DNA of 64,000 nucleotides from JAIBBG01 sp040381475. Its GTDB lineage: Bacteria; Bacteroidota; Bacteroidia; Flavobacteriales_D; Sanyastnellaceae. The DNA lies in contig JBEIHH010000005.1 in NCBI GenBank assembly GCA_040381475.1, positions 1-64,000 of the forward strand. The letters run 5' to 3'. This document shows, piece by piece, positions 53,475 through 61,905 of this stretch. The notes below the pieces were generated by a model that saw nothing but the letters and a program-made list of their open reading frames with translations, searched no databases and had not been told where the DNA came from. A program made the position numbers and the translations under genes. Each line of letters begins with the position of its first letter. The first letter of the stretch is position 1.

Positions 53475-54910
53475 ACAGGATCCTGCTTAGCTTTCAACTT
53501 TATCCTTTCAAGAACCTTGTTGATGTTGCGAACATACGCATCACGGTCCAGCAATGCTGCCTCTTTTGTAGCGCGGAAAGTTATCCATAAACTAAACGGA
53601 AGCAATACCAATGTACTAATCCACATACCTATCCAAGGATCTACGAATTGATTTTTTGCAAGTCTTTCACCAACGATGGTAAGCAACTGATACACCACGA
53701 ACAACCCAAGCGCCACAAGTGTCGGCAGTCCGATACCTCCCTTACGGATGATCGCACCCAAAGGTGCGCCGATAAAAAACAGAACCAGACAAACTACAGC
53801 AAGAAAGAATTTCCTGTGCCATTCAATCTTGTATTTGTTCACCAGTTTGTTGCGGCTTTTAAGTTCATCTATTTGCCTCTGCACATTGTCTCTTGACTTT
53901 CTGCTGTTTTCTTTGGCATAATTGATTGCTTTGGCGCGTTCCGGGCCATTCAACTGAGAAAACAGCATAGAGTCTGCCACTGAAACGAGGTTAGTTTGTT
54001 TCTGACTCTCCATCCTTGAATTGAAAAGACGCATATTGTTGAATGAAAACTGGACACGAACAGTATCCATTTGCCCCTTCAAACTATCAATGGCCTGATT
54101 TAGCTGATCGATCGTCATCATTTCAGCCGGATTTTTCATTACCTCTTCATTGTCGGCCTGAAACACAAGCGAACTCAGATCAAGCCGGATGATAGTTTGC
54201 GAAAATTCACTCCGGATTTCCGCATACCTGGGGTCCTTAATTTTCTTATCCTTCTGCTCATCATAACTATGGCCATTGTTCAAAGTCATAATCAGGTATC
54301 GCTTGTCAGGAGTTTGTTCCATAATTCCGGATTCTGCTCTGATCACAGTCCTGTTGGCTTTTTCGCCCCCGCGATGGTCATAAATAAGCACATCTGTCAG
54401 TTCACCGGTTTCCTGATTATTTCTGGCAGCCCGAATGCTGATACCGTCAATTCCATTGTAAAAAACGCCATCCGTGAGATTGAGCGAAGGTTTTTGCTTC
54501 ATGATGCTGAAAAGCATCGTTCGGAATTTCAAATTGGCTACCGGCCAAATGTTGTTCGCGAAAAGAAAGGCAGTCAAAGACAAACCAACACTAAATAGAA
54601 TCAGCGGACGCATAATACGCATGAGTGAAATGCCTGCACTTTTCATGGCAGTCATTTCATTGTTTTCGGCCAGCGCACCCATGGTCATGATGCTGCTCAT
54701 CAATATGGCCAGAGGCAAGGCCATATTGACCAACCTTGCAGAAGCAAAAACGAGGAGTTTTGTAATCACCCAGGGGCTTAGTCCCTTGCCTAACAGTTCG
54801 TCGAGATAGACCCAAATAAATTGCATCTCAAAAATGAACATCGCCACCATAAAAGTTATGATGAAAGGACCGATGTACGATTTGAGAAGCAGAACAGAAA
54901 GTTTCCTCAC
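53471..54910 (-). CDS. LptF/LptG-family lipopolysaccharide export permease
   Basis: A 479-residue inner-membrane protein of the LptF/LptG (YjgP/YjgQ) family, a permease of the LptB2FG transporter that lifts LPS out of the inner membrane. Start is GTG at 54910, supported by a good promoter upstream. Spans lie at about 12-35, 58-80, 100-125, then a long periplasmic jellyroll-like domain (about 130-355), then three spans at about 365-385, 395-415 and 425-445. SVLLLKSYIGPFIITF and LVFASARLVNMALPLAILMSSIMTMGALAENNE are family hallmarks. It heads an operon with two glycosyltransferases, consistent with LPS assembly and export. Confidence 0.92.
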   Translation of the reverse strand: MRKLSVLLLKSYIGPFIITFMVAMFIFEMQFIWVYLDELLGKGLSPWVITKLLVFASARLVNMALPLAILMSSIMTMGALAENNEMTAMKSAGISLMRIMRPLILFSVGLSLTAFLFANNIWPVANLKFRTMLFSIMKQKPSLNLTDGVFYNGIDGISIRAARNNQETGELTDVLIYDHRGGEKANRTVIRAESGIMEQTPDKRYLIMTLNNGHSYDEQKDKKIKDPRYAEIRSEFSQTIIRLDLSSLVFQADNEEVMKNPAEMMTIDQLNQAIDSLKGQMDTVRVQFSFNNMRLFNSRMESQKQTNLVSVADSMLFSQLNGPERAKAINYAKENSRKSRDNVQRQIDELKSRNKLVNKYKIEWHRKFFLAVVCLVLFFIGAPLGAIIRKGGIGLPTLVALGLFVVYQLLTIVGERLAKNQFVDPWIGMWISTLVLLPFSLWITFRATKEAALLDRDAYVRNINKVLERIKLKAKQDPV

Positions 54911-54927
54911 AGGCGAAGATTACAGAG

Positions 54928-54958
54928 CAAAGTTACACTTTGAGAACTCTGCTGCCAA
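54928..54958 (-). promoter_or_regulatory. Promoter of the lptF/G-GT4 operon
   Basis: On the minus strand, TTG (54958-54956), 20 bases, then TAACTTTG (54935-54928), an exact match to the Bacteroidota TTG / TAnnTTTG promoter. It lies 17 bases before the GTG start at 54910. This is the best promoter I found in the window. Confidence 0.6.
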
Positions 54959-55089
54959 TTGAATATTGCGGATGTTTCAGAAGCGGAGAAATCATGGTCT
55001 GTTCAAAAACCCTGATTATTCTCTGCTGAGCAATTTGAGAACCATAGAAGAAAAGTGCATCTTTACGCCGATTTTAAAAACTTACTGCT

Positions 55090-56592
55090 TTGCTTTATCA
55101 CCTTTCCATACTGGCCATCTTCCTTTACGCCTGTTTCCTCATTTTCCTGTTCATTTACAGTCTGGTTCAGTTGAATCTGGCCATTCAATATGCCAAAATG
55201 AAATGGGCCAGGACAAAAAAACCTGTGCTTTCAGATGATCAATGGCCGGTGGTAACGATCCAGCTACCTGTATACAACGAATTGTATGTGGTAGAAAGAC
55301 TTATTGATTCGGTTTGCGCTTTTGACTATCCGAAAGACAAACTCGAAATACAGGTGCTCGACGATAGCACCGATGAAAGCTTCGAAGTTGCCGCAAAAAA
55401 GATCGCAGAAAAACAAAAATTGGGGATTGATATCAAGCATGTACGCAGACCTGAACGAAAAGGTTTTAAGGCCGGCGCCTTGGCATATGGATTAGACATT
55501 TGTCGTGGTGAATTCACTGCCATTTTCGACGCCGACTTCGTTCCCCGCAAGGATTTCCTGAGACAAACAATACCATATTTCTTCATAAATGATAAAATCG
55601 GCGTAGTACAAACCAAGTGGGAACACCTCAATGAGGACTATTCCCTGCTCACAAGACTTCAGGCATTCGGTTTGGACGCCCACTTCACGGTTGAGCAGGT
55701 AGGCCGGAATACCGCGCATCACTTCATCAATTTCAATGGCACCGCTGGTATCTGGAGAAAGTCAACCATTTACGACGCAGGTGGATGGGAAAGTGATACA
55801 ATCACGGAAGACCTTGACCTCAGTTATAGAGCGCAGCTCAAAGGCTGGAACTTCATTTACCTGCCGGAAATAGGATCTCCTTCAGAGCTTCCTGCGGAAA
55901 TGAACGCTCTTAAAGCGCAACAATTCCGTTGGACGAAAGGTGCAGCCGAATGTACCATGAAGAATCTACCCAAAGTGATGAATGCAAAACATCTCACAAC
56001 AGGGCAAAAAATTCATGGGGCTTTCCACCTCATGAACTCAGTTGTATTTCTGTGCATCCTTGGTACATCCATCCTCAGCGTGCCAATGCTGATCATCAAA
56101 AACACCTATGGTGATCTTGATGTACTTTTTAAAGTAGCTTCTGTATTCATGGTCAGTTTCTTCTTTCTTGGATTTTTCTATTGGATATCACGACCGGACC
56201 GCAGCTTCTTCAGCAAATTGGGCAATTTTCTTTGGGAATACCCCACCTTTTTATCCGTGAGCATGGGACTTTCGCTACACAACGCCATTGCAGTAATTGA
56301 AGGATTTACCGGCAAAAAATCTGCGTTCGTTCGCACTCCCAAATTTGCTATAAGCGGTAAAAAAGCAGGTACATGGACTGACAAAAAATACAGAGCCATC
56401 AAGGTATCTCCACTGACCATTTTCGAGTTTGCGATGTTCCTGTACTTCTGTTTTGGCATCTACTATGCGTTTGCATTCACAGGGAAAGCACCTGACTTTG
56501 AACGCGACTTTGGTCTGCTGCCTTTCCATATCATGCTGGCGCTTGGATATGGCTTTGTCACATTCTTTTCATTGAAGCATGCCCGCTCTTAA
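55090..56592 (+). CDS. GT2 processive glycosyltransferase, cellulose-synthase-like (TTG start)
   Basis: A 500-residue membrane GT2 enzyme. Spans at about 4-28, 315-335, 345-366, 440-462 and 475-495. Catalytic motifs: QVLDDSTDES (D91-D92), FDADF (D147, D149), TITEDLDLSYR (E240-D241) and QQFRWTKG (277-284, the QxxRW product-site motif). These are the marks of cellulose, mannan or glucan synthase-like proteins (CslA type) that polymerise and export a beta-glycan. The start is TTG at 55090: the frame is closed by a stop at 55075-55077 and there is no ATG until residue 37, after the first span. Divergent from the lptF/G operon and convergent with pyrF at 9 bases. Confidence 0.92.
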   Translation: MLYHLSILAIFLYACFLIFLFIYSLVQLNLAIQYAKMKWARTKKPVLSDDQWPVVTIQLPVYNELYVVERLIDSVCAFDYPKDKLEIQVLDDSTDESFEVAAKKIAEKQKLGIDIKHVRRPERKGFKAGALAYGLDICRGEFTAIFDADFVPRKDFLRQTIPYFFINDKIGVVQTKWEHLNEDYSLLTRLQAFGLDAHFTVEQVGRNTAHHFINFNGTAGIWRKSTIYDAGGWESDTITEDLDLSYRAQLKGWNFIYLPEIGSPSELPAEMNALKAQQFRWTKGAAECTMKNLPKVMNAKHLTTGQKIHGAFHLMNSVVFLCILGTSILSVPMLIIKNTYGDLDVLFKVASVFMVSFFFLGFFYWISRPDRSFFSKLGNFLWEYPTFLSVSMGLSLHNAIAVIEGFTGKKSAFVRTPKFAISGKKAGTWTDKKYRAIKVSPLTIFEFAMFLYFCFGIYYAFAFTGKAPDFERDFGLLPFHIMLALGYGFVTFFSLKHARS

Positions 56593-56601
56593 GGATCGGT
56601 T

Positions 56602-57393
56602 CTAGGCAATATACAAAGCCATTTCATCGGCGAGCTTTTTTGCTTCCGACGCTGCTGCCTGAGCAAAATCTTTACCCTGCGAAGCATATAAAATGCTTCG
56701 TGAAGCATTGATCAGCAAACCAATCTGATCATTGGCGCCATATTTCATCACATCAGAAAGACTGCCTCCCTGAGCACCCACACCGGGTACAAGCAAAAAG
56801 TGATGTGGTACAATTTTTCTGACATCAGCTAACATTTCTGCTCTGGTTGCTCCTACCACGTACATGGTATTACCGGCATTTCCCCAACCAGAAGATTTTT
56901 CCAATACATGTTCGAAGACACGTTTACCGGAATCCGTTACCAAAGTCTCAAAATCTTCTGCACCGGAATTCGAAGTCAGTGCCAGAATTATGGCCCATTT
57001 TCCGGGATACTTCAGGAAAGATTCAACTGAATCTCGTCCCATGTAAGGCGCAACTGTTACACTGTCAAAACCAAACTCATCGAAAAAAGTCTTGGCATAA
57101 TAATCAGATGTATTCCCGATATCGCCACGTTTGGCATCCGCAATCGTAAAGTGGTCATGACCAATGTAATCAACTGTTTCAGATAAAATCTCCCATCCTT
57201 CGGTTCCCAGACACTCATAAAAAGCCAGATTTGGCTTATAAGCAACGCAATAGTCGCGGGTAGCGTCGATGATGGCCTTGTTGAAATCAAGCATTTTTAA
57301 GCCAGGCGGGAGTTTGGCGGGATCGGTGTCAAGTCCTACACAGAGGCAAGAACGCCGTTCGCGGATTTTTGCAACCAATGTCTTAATATCCAT
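56602..57393 (-). CDS. pyrF: Orotidine 5'-phosphate decarboxylase (group 2)
   Basis: Last step of UMP synthesis: decarboxylation of orotidine 5'-phosphate. 263 residues, normal for the longer group-2 form. The catalytic Lys/Asp cluster is DAKRGDIGNT (D86, K88, D91), with LCVGLDTDP near 17 and VPGVGAQGGSL near 207 for phosphate binding. CVAYKPNLAFYE (about 49-60) binds the substrate. A cytoplasmic, stand-alone gene. It is divergent from etfB, with 54 bases between the start codons. Confidence 0.96.
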   Translation of the reverse strand: MDIKTLVAKIRERRSCLCVGLDTDPAKLPPGLKMLDFNKAIIDATRDYCVAYKPNLAFYECLGTEGWEILSETVDYIGHDHFTIADAKRGDIGNTSDYYAKTFFDEFGFDSVTVAPYMGRDSVESFLKYPGKWAIILALTSNSGAEDFETLVTDSGKRVFEHVLEKSSGWGNAGNTMYVVGATRAEMLADVRKIVPHHFLLVPGVGAQGGSLSDVMKYGANDQIGLLINASRSILYASQGKDFAQAAASEAKKLADEMALYIA

Positions 57394-57447
57394 GTGGCAA
57401 ATATTGATCTTACTTGCTATTTTCGCGACCCGAAATTTTATTATTCG

Positions 57448-58188
57448 ATGAAAATACTTGTATGCATCAGCAAAGCTCCTGACACCACTTCGAAAATCGC
57501 CTTCAATGAGGGAAATAGCAAATTCGATGAAACCGGAGTTCAGTTCATAGTTAATCCTTATGACGAGTGGTATGCGCTTGTGCGTGCGCTTGAATTGAAA
57601 GAAACTATTGGCGGAACAGTTACAATTGTATCGGTTGGCGGAGCAGATTATGAGCCCATCATTCGCAAGGCGCTGGCAATAGGTGCTGATGATGCAGTCA
57701 GAATTGATGCAGCAGAAAGCGACTCATTGTATGTTGCCAAACAGATTGCAGCGTATGCAAAAGGTAAAGGTTTCGATATTATTTTCTGTGGTAAAGAAAC
57801 CATCAATTACAATGGATCAGTAGTTCCTGGAATGATCGCAGAACTTCTCGATATGCCATACATAGCATTGGCTCACAAACTTGACATCGCAGGTAATACC
57901 GCAACAGTAGAGCGCGAAATACCGGGAGGTGAAGAGATTGTTGAATTAAACACTCCATTTGTAGTTAGTGCTGCAAAAGGAATGGCCGAGCAGCGTATCC
58001 CGAATATGCGCGGAATTATGGCCGCCCGCACCAAGCCACTTACAGTGGAAACAGCAATCGCAGCAGAAGCTTCAACCACCATTAAGACTTACAGTTTGCC
58101 TCCGGCGAAAAGCGGATGCAAGTACATAGATGCTGAAAATGCAGGTGATCTTATTCGATTGCTTCATGAGGAAGCCAAAGCTCTTTAA
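57448..58188 (+). CDS. etfB: Electron transfer flavoprotein, beta subunit
   Basis: 246 residues from the ATG at 57448; a TTG-type frame from 57394 adds 18 residues that do not match the family. MKILVCISKAPDTTSKIAF opens the AMP-binding Rossmann-like domain, followed by GVQFIVNPYDEWYALVRALELKE, RIDAAESDSLYVAKQIA and FCGKETINYNGSVVPGMIAE, all ETF-beta features. It accepts electrons from acyl-CoA dehydrogenases and passes them toward the quinone pool with EtfA. The next gene, 44 bases downstream, is etfA. Confidence 0.96.
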   Translation: MKILVCISKAPDTTSKIAFNEGNSKFDETGVQFIVNPYDEWYALVRALELKETIGGTVTIVSVGGADYEPIIRKALAIGADDAVRIDAAESDSLYVAKQIAAYAKGKGFDIIFCGKETINYNGSVVPGMIAELLDMPYIALAHKLDIAGNTATVEREIPGGEEIVELNTPFVVSAAKGMAEQRIPNMRGIMAARTKPLTVETAIAAEASTTIKTYSLPPAKSGCKYIDAENAGDLIRLLHEEAKAL

Positions 58189-58232
58189 TTAAATAATCAG
58201 GAACAGCGATACTTGCTTTAAAATAATACAAC

Positions 58233-59189
58233 ATGTCAGTACTCATTTTTGCAGATAATCACAACGGAAAATTTCCCAAGAGTTCATTCGAAGCTGTAAG
58301 TTACGGAGCTGAACTGGCCAATACGCTAGGAACAGATGCGGTAGTGATCACCTGCGGCAATATTCAGGGAGACGGAGGGCTTGGCAATGCCGGTGCAGCT
58401 AAAGTTCTGCATGTAGCATCTGCCAATACAAGCGATTCGCAGCAGATGACAAGGCTAATCGTGGCAGCTGCTCAAAAACTTGGCGCCAACGTTGTCATAT
58501 TCTCACATGATATTTCAGGAAAATTGATTGCGCCAAGAGTTGCCGCCAGAATGGACGCTGCTTTAGTTCCGGGAGCCACATCGATACCTGGTAATGACTT
58601 TGTAGTAAAGAAAAATGTATTCAGTGGAAAAGCAATTGCTGAAGTTGCAATGAATACCAGCAATAAAGTGATTTCGGTTCTACCGAATTCCGTAGGAATC
58701 AAAAACACTGGCGCTGTTGCATCTGTTGAAGCTTTCACTGCAGATCCGGGAGCACCTGGTCTGAAAATAAAGGAAGTAAAAGCTGAAAATAAAGACGGTG
58801 AAATTCCGCTGCCGGAAGCCGAACTGGTTGTGAGCGGTGGTCGTGGAATGAAGGGGCCTGAACATTGGGGCCCTATCGAAGAATTGGCAAAAATACTTGG
58901 TGCAGCAACTGCATGTTCACGCCCGGTTTCTGATATCGGCTGGCGTCCTCACCATGAGCACGTGGGCCAGACAGGCATAACAATCCGACCTAATCTATAT
59001 ATCGCAGTCGGTATCAGCGGTGCCATTCAGCACCTTGCCGGCGTCAATGGAAGTAAAACGATCGTTGTGGTTAATAAAGATCCTGAAGCTCCATTCTTCA
59101 AAGCCGCAGATTATGGAATTATTGGAGATGCATTTGAAGTGATGCCAAAACTCATTGAAGCAGCCAAGAAATTCAAAGCCTCAAACTGA
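58233..59189 (+). CDS. etfA: Electron transfer flavoprotein, alpha subunit
   Basis: The FAD-binding subunit that pairs with EtfB. 318 residues. The N-terminal domain starts VLIFADNHNGKFPKSS. The C-terminal FAD domain has VVSGGRGMKGPEHWG (about 207-221), ACSRPVSDIGWRPHHEHVGQTG (about 231-252), IAVGISGAIQHLAGV and IVVVNKDPEAPFFKAADYGIIGD, the family's core motifs. It is in an operon with etfB and possibly the bifunctional-nuclease gene 62 bases downstream. Function: electron transfer in fatty-acid and amino-acid oxidation, in keeping with paaZ elsewhere in the window. Confidence 0.97.
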   Translation: MSVLIFADNHNGKFPKSSFEAVSYGAELANTLGTDAVVITCGNIQGDGGLGNAGAAKVLHVASANTSDSQQMTRLIVAAAQKLGANVVIFSHDISGKLIAPRVAARMDAALVPGATSIPGNDFVVKKNVFSGKAIAEVAMNTSNKVISVLPNSVGIKNTGAVASVEAFTADPGAPGLKIKEVKAENKDGEIPLPEAELVVSGGRGMKGPEHWGPIEELAKILGAATACSRPVSDIGWRPHHEHVGQTGITIRPNLYIAVGISGAIQHLAGVNGSKTIVVVNKDPEAPFFKAADYGIIGDAFEVMPKLIEAAKKFKASN

Positions 59190-59220
59190 TTGTAAAGGCG
59201 ACCAATTTTAAGTACATTCG
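59190..59220 (+). promoter_or_regulatory. Candidate promoter between etfA and the bifunctional-nuclease gene
   Basis: TTG (59190-59192), 20 bases, then TACATTCG (59213-59220), one mismatch from TAnnTTTG. It lies 31 bases before the next start codon. Confidence 0.33.
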
Positions 59221-59251
59221 TAAAGAGAAACTTTGGCAGGAAAATAGTTCA

Positions 59252-59854
59252 ATGAGTCAGACGAAGATCGAATTGCAGATTGCAGATATTGCGCCAAGCG
59301 GAAGCACCAGTGGTGCTTATGCAATGGTTCTTGCCGAAGTTGAAGGAAGCCGCCGTTTGCCAATTGTTATCGGTGGCGCTGAAGCGCAGGCAATCGCTAT
59401 AGAACTGGAAAAAATGACACCCAGCAGACCTCTCACCCACGATCTGTTCCGAAGTCTGGCACATTCCTTTGCAATTGATATTGAAGAGGTGCTGATATAT
59501 AATCTGGTGGAAGGAATATTCTTCGCCAAACTGGTTGCCAATTTGGGCGGCCGCACAGCGGAAATTGATGCCCGAACAAGCGATGCCGTTGCTATTGCAG
59601 TCCGCTTCAATTGTCCGATTTATTGTTATGAATTTATCCTCGAGGCAGCCGGCGTCAGCAGCGAGGAAGCTTCTGAAGAATTGAGTCTGGATGAACCTGA
59701 TATTGATATGGAGGAGCTCACGACGGTTTCCGATGCCTCAAGTATGAGCATTGAAGAATTGCAGCGCCAGCTCGAAAATGCCATCAATCAGGAAGATTAC
59801 GAAAAAGCATCGCAAATTCGCGATGAAATCCAGAAGCGTAACGGGGGCAATTAA
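59252..59854 (+). CDS. Bifunctional nuclease family protein with UvrB/UvrC motif
   Basis: A 200-residue protein. The DUF151 (BFN) domain covers about 1-135, with YAMVLAEVEGSRRLPIVIGGAEAQAIAIELE, PLTHDLFRSLAHSFAI and EIDARTSDAVAIAVRFNCPIY. A C-terminal UvrB/UvrC motif (about 165-198, EELQRQLENAINQEDYEKASQIRDEI) follows an acidic linker. Plant members are reported to have both RNase and DNase activity; bacterial roles are unclear. The UVR motif normally mediates contact between DNA-repair proteins. Length is normal for the family. It follows etfA with its own candidate promoter. Confidence 0.9.
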   Translation: MSQTKIELQIADIAPSGSTSGAYAMVLAEVEGSRRLPIVIGGAEAQAIAIELEKMTPSRPLTHDLFRSLAHSFAIDIEEVLIYNLVEGIFFAKLVANLGGRTAEIDARTSDAVAIAVRFNCPIYCYEFILEAAGVSSEEASEELSLDEPDIDMEELTTVSDASSMSIEELQRQLENAINQEDYEKASQIRDEIQKRNGGN

Positions 59855-59917
59855 CTTTCTAAAATTTTCCTGAACCATTCGGAGGGGCATCTGTACAGAA
59901 GTTCAAATAGCCTTCCA

Positions 59918-61849
59918 ATGAAAAAAAATCTCCTCAGTAAATTCCTTTGCTTAGCATTGGTGCACATATTTGTTGCGTCCTGCAATTCCCCCAAACCCAG
60001 CAAACAAAAAGTTGCAGATGAAGCTCAGTCTTTATCAAATAATGTCGAGGTCACCAAGGCTATCAGCGAAGACATTGCGTACAAAGAAATTGTTCCAGCC
60101 AATCATGACAAGATTGAATCAGAAAGGAACGACAAGCTATCCACTACTGAGGAATTTATTACCGATTACCCGCTCATGCAAAGGAAAATCGAGATAGAAC
60201 ATAGTCCTGAAGAAATTACGATCACAGAAAGTTTTACCGGAGTAGTAAAAACCGCATGCATTGCTGTATCAGATGCTTGTGGGTCGGCTACAAGTTTTCC
60301 GGTATCACCTTCAAGCGAGTTCATCCCAGCAACCATTTCAACAGAATTCACACCGACTGTTTCATCTATGTATACCGAATATGTCAGTAGTGTTGAATCA
60401 AGTGAAGGTGCTTCCAGTCATGTTGCCAACATTGACGCTGCCCATGCAGGTCAAATTACCGCTGGTGAAATCAATGATTTTCAGAAATGGAAAATGTGGG
60501 AAGACATTGGCAATGATGAACTCAGAGCTTACAAGGAAAACTGGACGATTTCACCTGACGGTCGTTATACAGTGATGGTGCAAAACAAGAATGGTAATCC
60601 AGTAATCGATGCTCAGGTAGATTTGATAGACAAGGATGGATTGATAATCTGGACATCGAGAACTGACAATACCGGGAAAGCAGAACTTTGGTCAGAGCTT
60701 TCAACAGTGCAGAAAAAAAACAAACCTGATTATATAAGCGTAATTCATTCAGGTGAAAAGAAAAAAATCAATGATCCGATCGAACGAGAACAAGGAGTGA
60801 ATCAAGTTAAACTCAACACAAGTTGCGATGTGTCTGAGATAATGGAGTTGGTATTTACAGTTGATGCAACGGGCAGCATGCAGGACGAGATTTCATATCT
60901 GCAAGCCGAGCTACTCGATGTAATGGCAAAAATCAGATCACTTCATCCGGAAATGCAATTGAATCTCGGCTCGGTTTTCTATCGCGATCATGGTGATACT
61001 TATGTAACTAAAACTTCGGATCTTTCATCTGATATTTCAAAGACGAACTCATTCATTTCAAATCAGTATGCAGATGGAGGTGGCGACGGTCCGGAAGCTG
61101 TAGATGATGCCGTTGAAGCAAGTCTGAAAGAAATATCATGGAGTGCGGAAGCAAGAACAAGAATCATGTTCCTCATTCTTGATGCACCACCCCATCAGGA
61201 AAATGCCAATATTCAAAAACTGCTGAAGAGCATGAAGATGGCATCTTCGAAAGGTGTGAGAATTGTTCCACTTGTAGCTAGCGGCGGAGGTTATGATTTA
61301 GACAAGAGTCTCGAATATCTGATGCGTTGTTTTGCTCTTTCTACGAATGGCACCTACGTATTCCTTACAGACCACAGTGGCATCGGAGAACAACACACTG
61401 CACCAACAACAGATAAATTCGAAGTTGAAAAACTGAATGATCTTTTGGTCAGGGTAATTGAACAATTCGCTTATGCCCCTTCATGCAGTATGGAAGAATT
61501 TATTGCTGCCGAAGAGCCCATAGACACAGCCATAACCAGCACCTATTATACGATCCCGGCAGACACCCTTTCTGCAGCTGTTGACTCAACAGATCTCTAT
61601 CCAATTGCATCATTGTTTGTGATCAAATGCTATCCCAATCCTGCATCCAACTACGTGATGATTCAGACAAGCGAATTGGTTGATGAAATTTATCTGGCTG
61701 ATAATGCAGGCAAAATCATTCAGAAACTATCACCCACTGATGTGCTCACAAGACTTGATCTTACGGGCTATCCAAGCGGCCTTTACCATTTGAAGGCGTG
61801 GTTAGATGAGCGCTGGGCGTCGGTAAGAATTGTGGTCGCTCATATCTAG
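59918..61849 (+). CDS. VWA-domain lipoprotein with T9SS type A tail
   Basis: A 643-residue protein. The N-terminus MKKNLLSKFLCLALVHIFVASC carries a lipobox with C22. A low-complexity Ser/Glu-rich region reaches about 195. A carboxypeptidase-regulatory-like (Cna-B-type) domain follows at about 205-300 (GNPVIDAQVDLIDKDGLIIW). A von Willebrand factor A domain (about 307-495) has VDATGSMQDE (D316, T318, S320), a MIDAS with Thr in the usual Ser place, and DGPEAVDDAVEASL. The C-terminus from about 567 (IKCYPNPASNYVMIQ, GYPSGLYHLKAW) is a type A T9SS domain. Having both a lipobox and a T9SS tail is unusual. Probably a surface adhesin or a matrix anchor. Confidence 0.85.
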   Translation: MKKNLLSKFLCLALVHIFVASCNSPKPSKQKVADEAQSLSNNVEVTKAISEDIAYKEIVPANHDKIESERNDKLSTTEEFITDYPLMQRKIEIEHSPEEITITESFTGVVKTACIAVSDACGSATSFPVSPSSEFIPATISTEFTPTVSSMYTEYVSSVESSEGASSHVANIDAAHAGQITAGEINDFQKWKMWEDIGNDELRAYKENWTISPDGRYTVMVQNKNGNPVIDAQVDLIDKDGLIIWTSRTDNTGKAELWSELSTVQKKNKPDYISVIHSGEKKKINDPIEREQGVNQVKLNTSCDVSEIMELVFTVDATGSMQDEISYLQAELLDVMAKIRSLHPEMQLNLGSVFYRDHGDTYVTKTSDLSSDISKTNSFISNQYADGGGDGPEAVDDAVEASLKEISWSAEARTRIMFLILDAPPHQENANIQKLLKSMKMASSKGVRIVPLVASGGGYDLDKSLEYLMRCFALSTNGTYVFLTDHSGIGEQHTAPTTDKFEVEKLNDLLVRVIEQFAYAPSCSMEEFIAAEEPIDTAITSTYYTIPADTLSAAVDSTDLYPIASLFVIKCYPNPASNYVMIQTSELVDEIYLADNAGKIIQKLSPTDVLTRLDLTGYPSGLYHLKAWLDERWASVRIVVAHI

Positions 61850-61905
61850 AATTGTATATAAACTAAGATGGTCTCCGTGAAGCATGACGATGCATTCACA
61901 AAGAG

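Noticed and set aside
57394..57447. 18-residue extension of etfB
   Set aside because: It is encoded by a TTG-type start and does not match the ETF-beta N-terminus, which begins at MKILVCISK.
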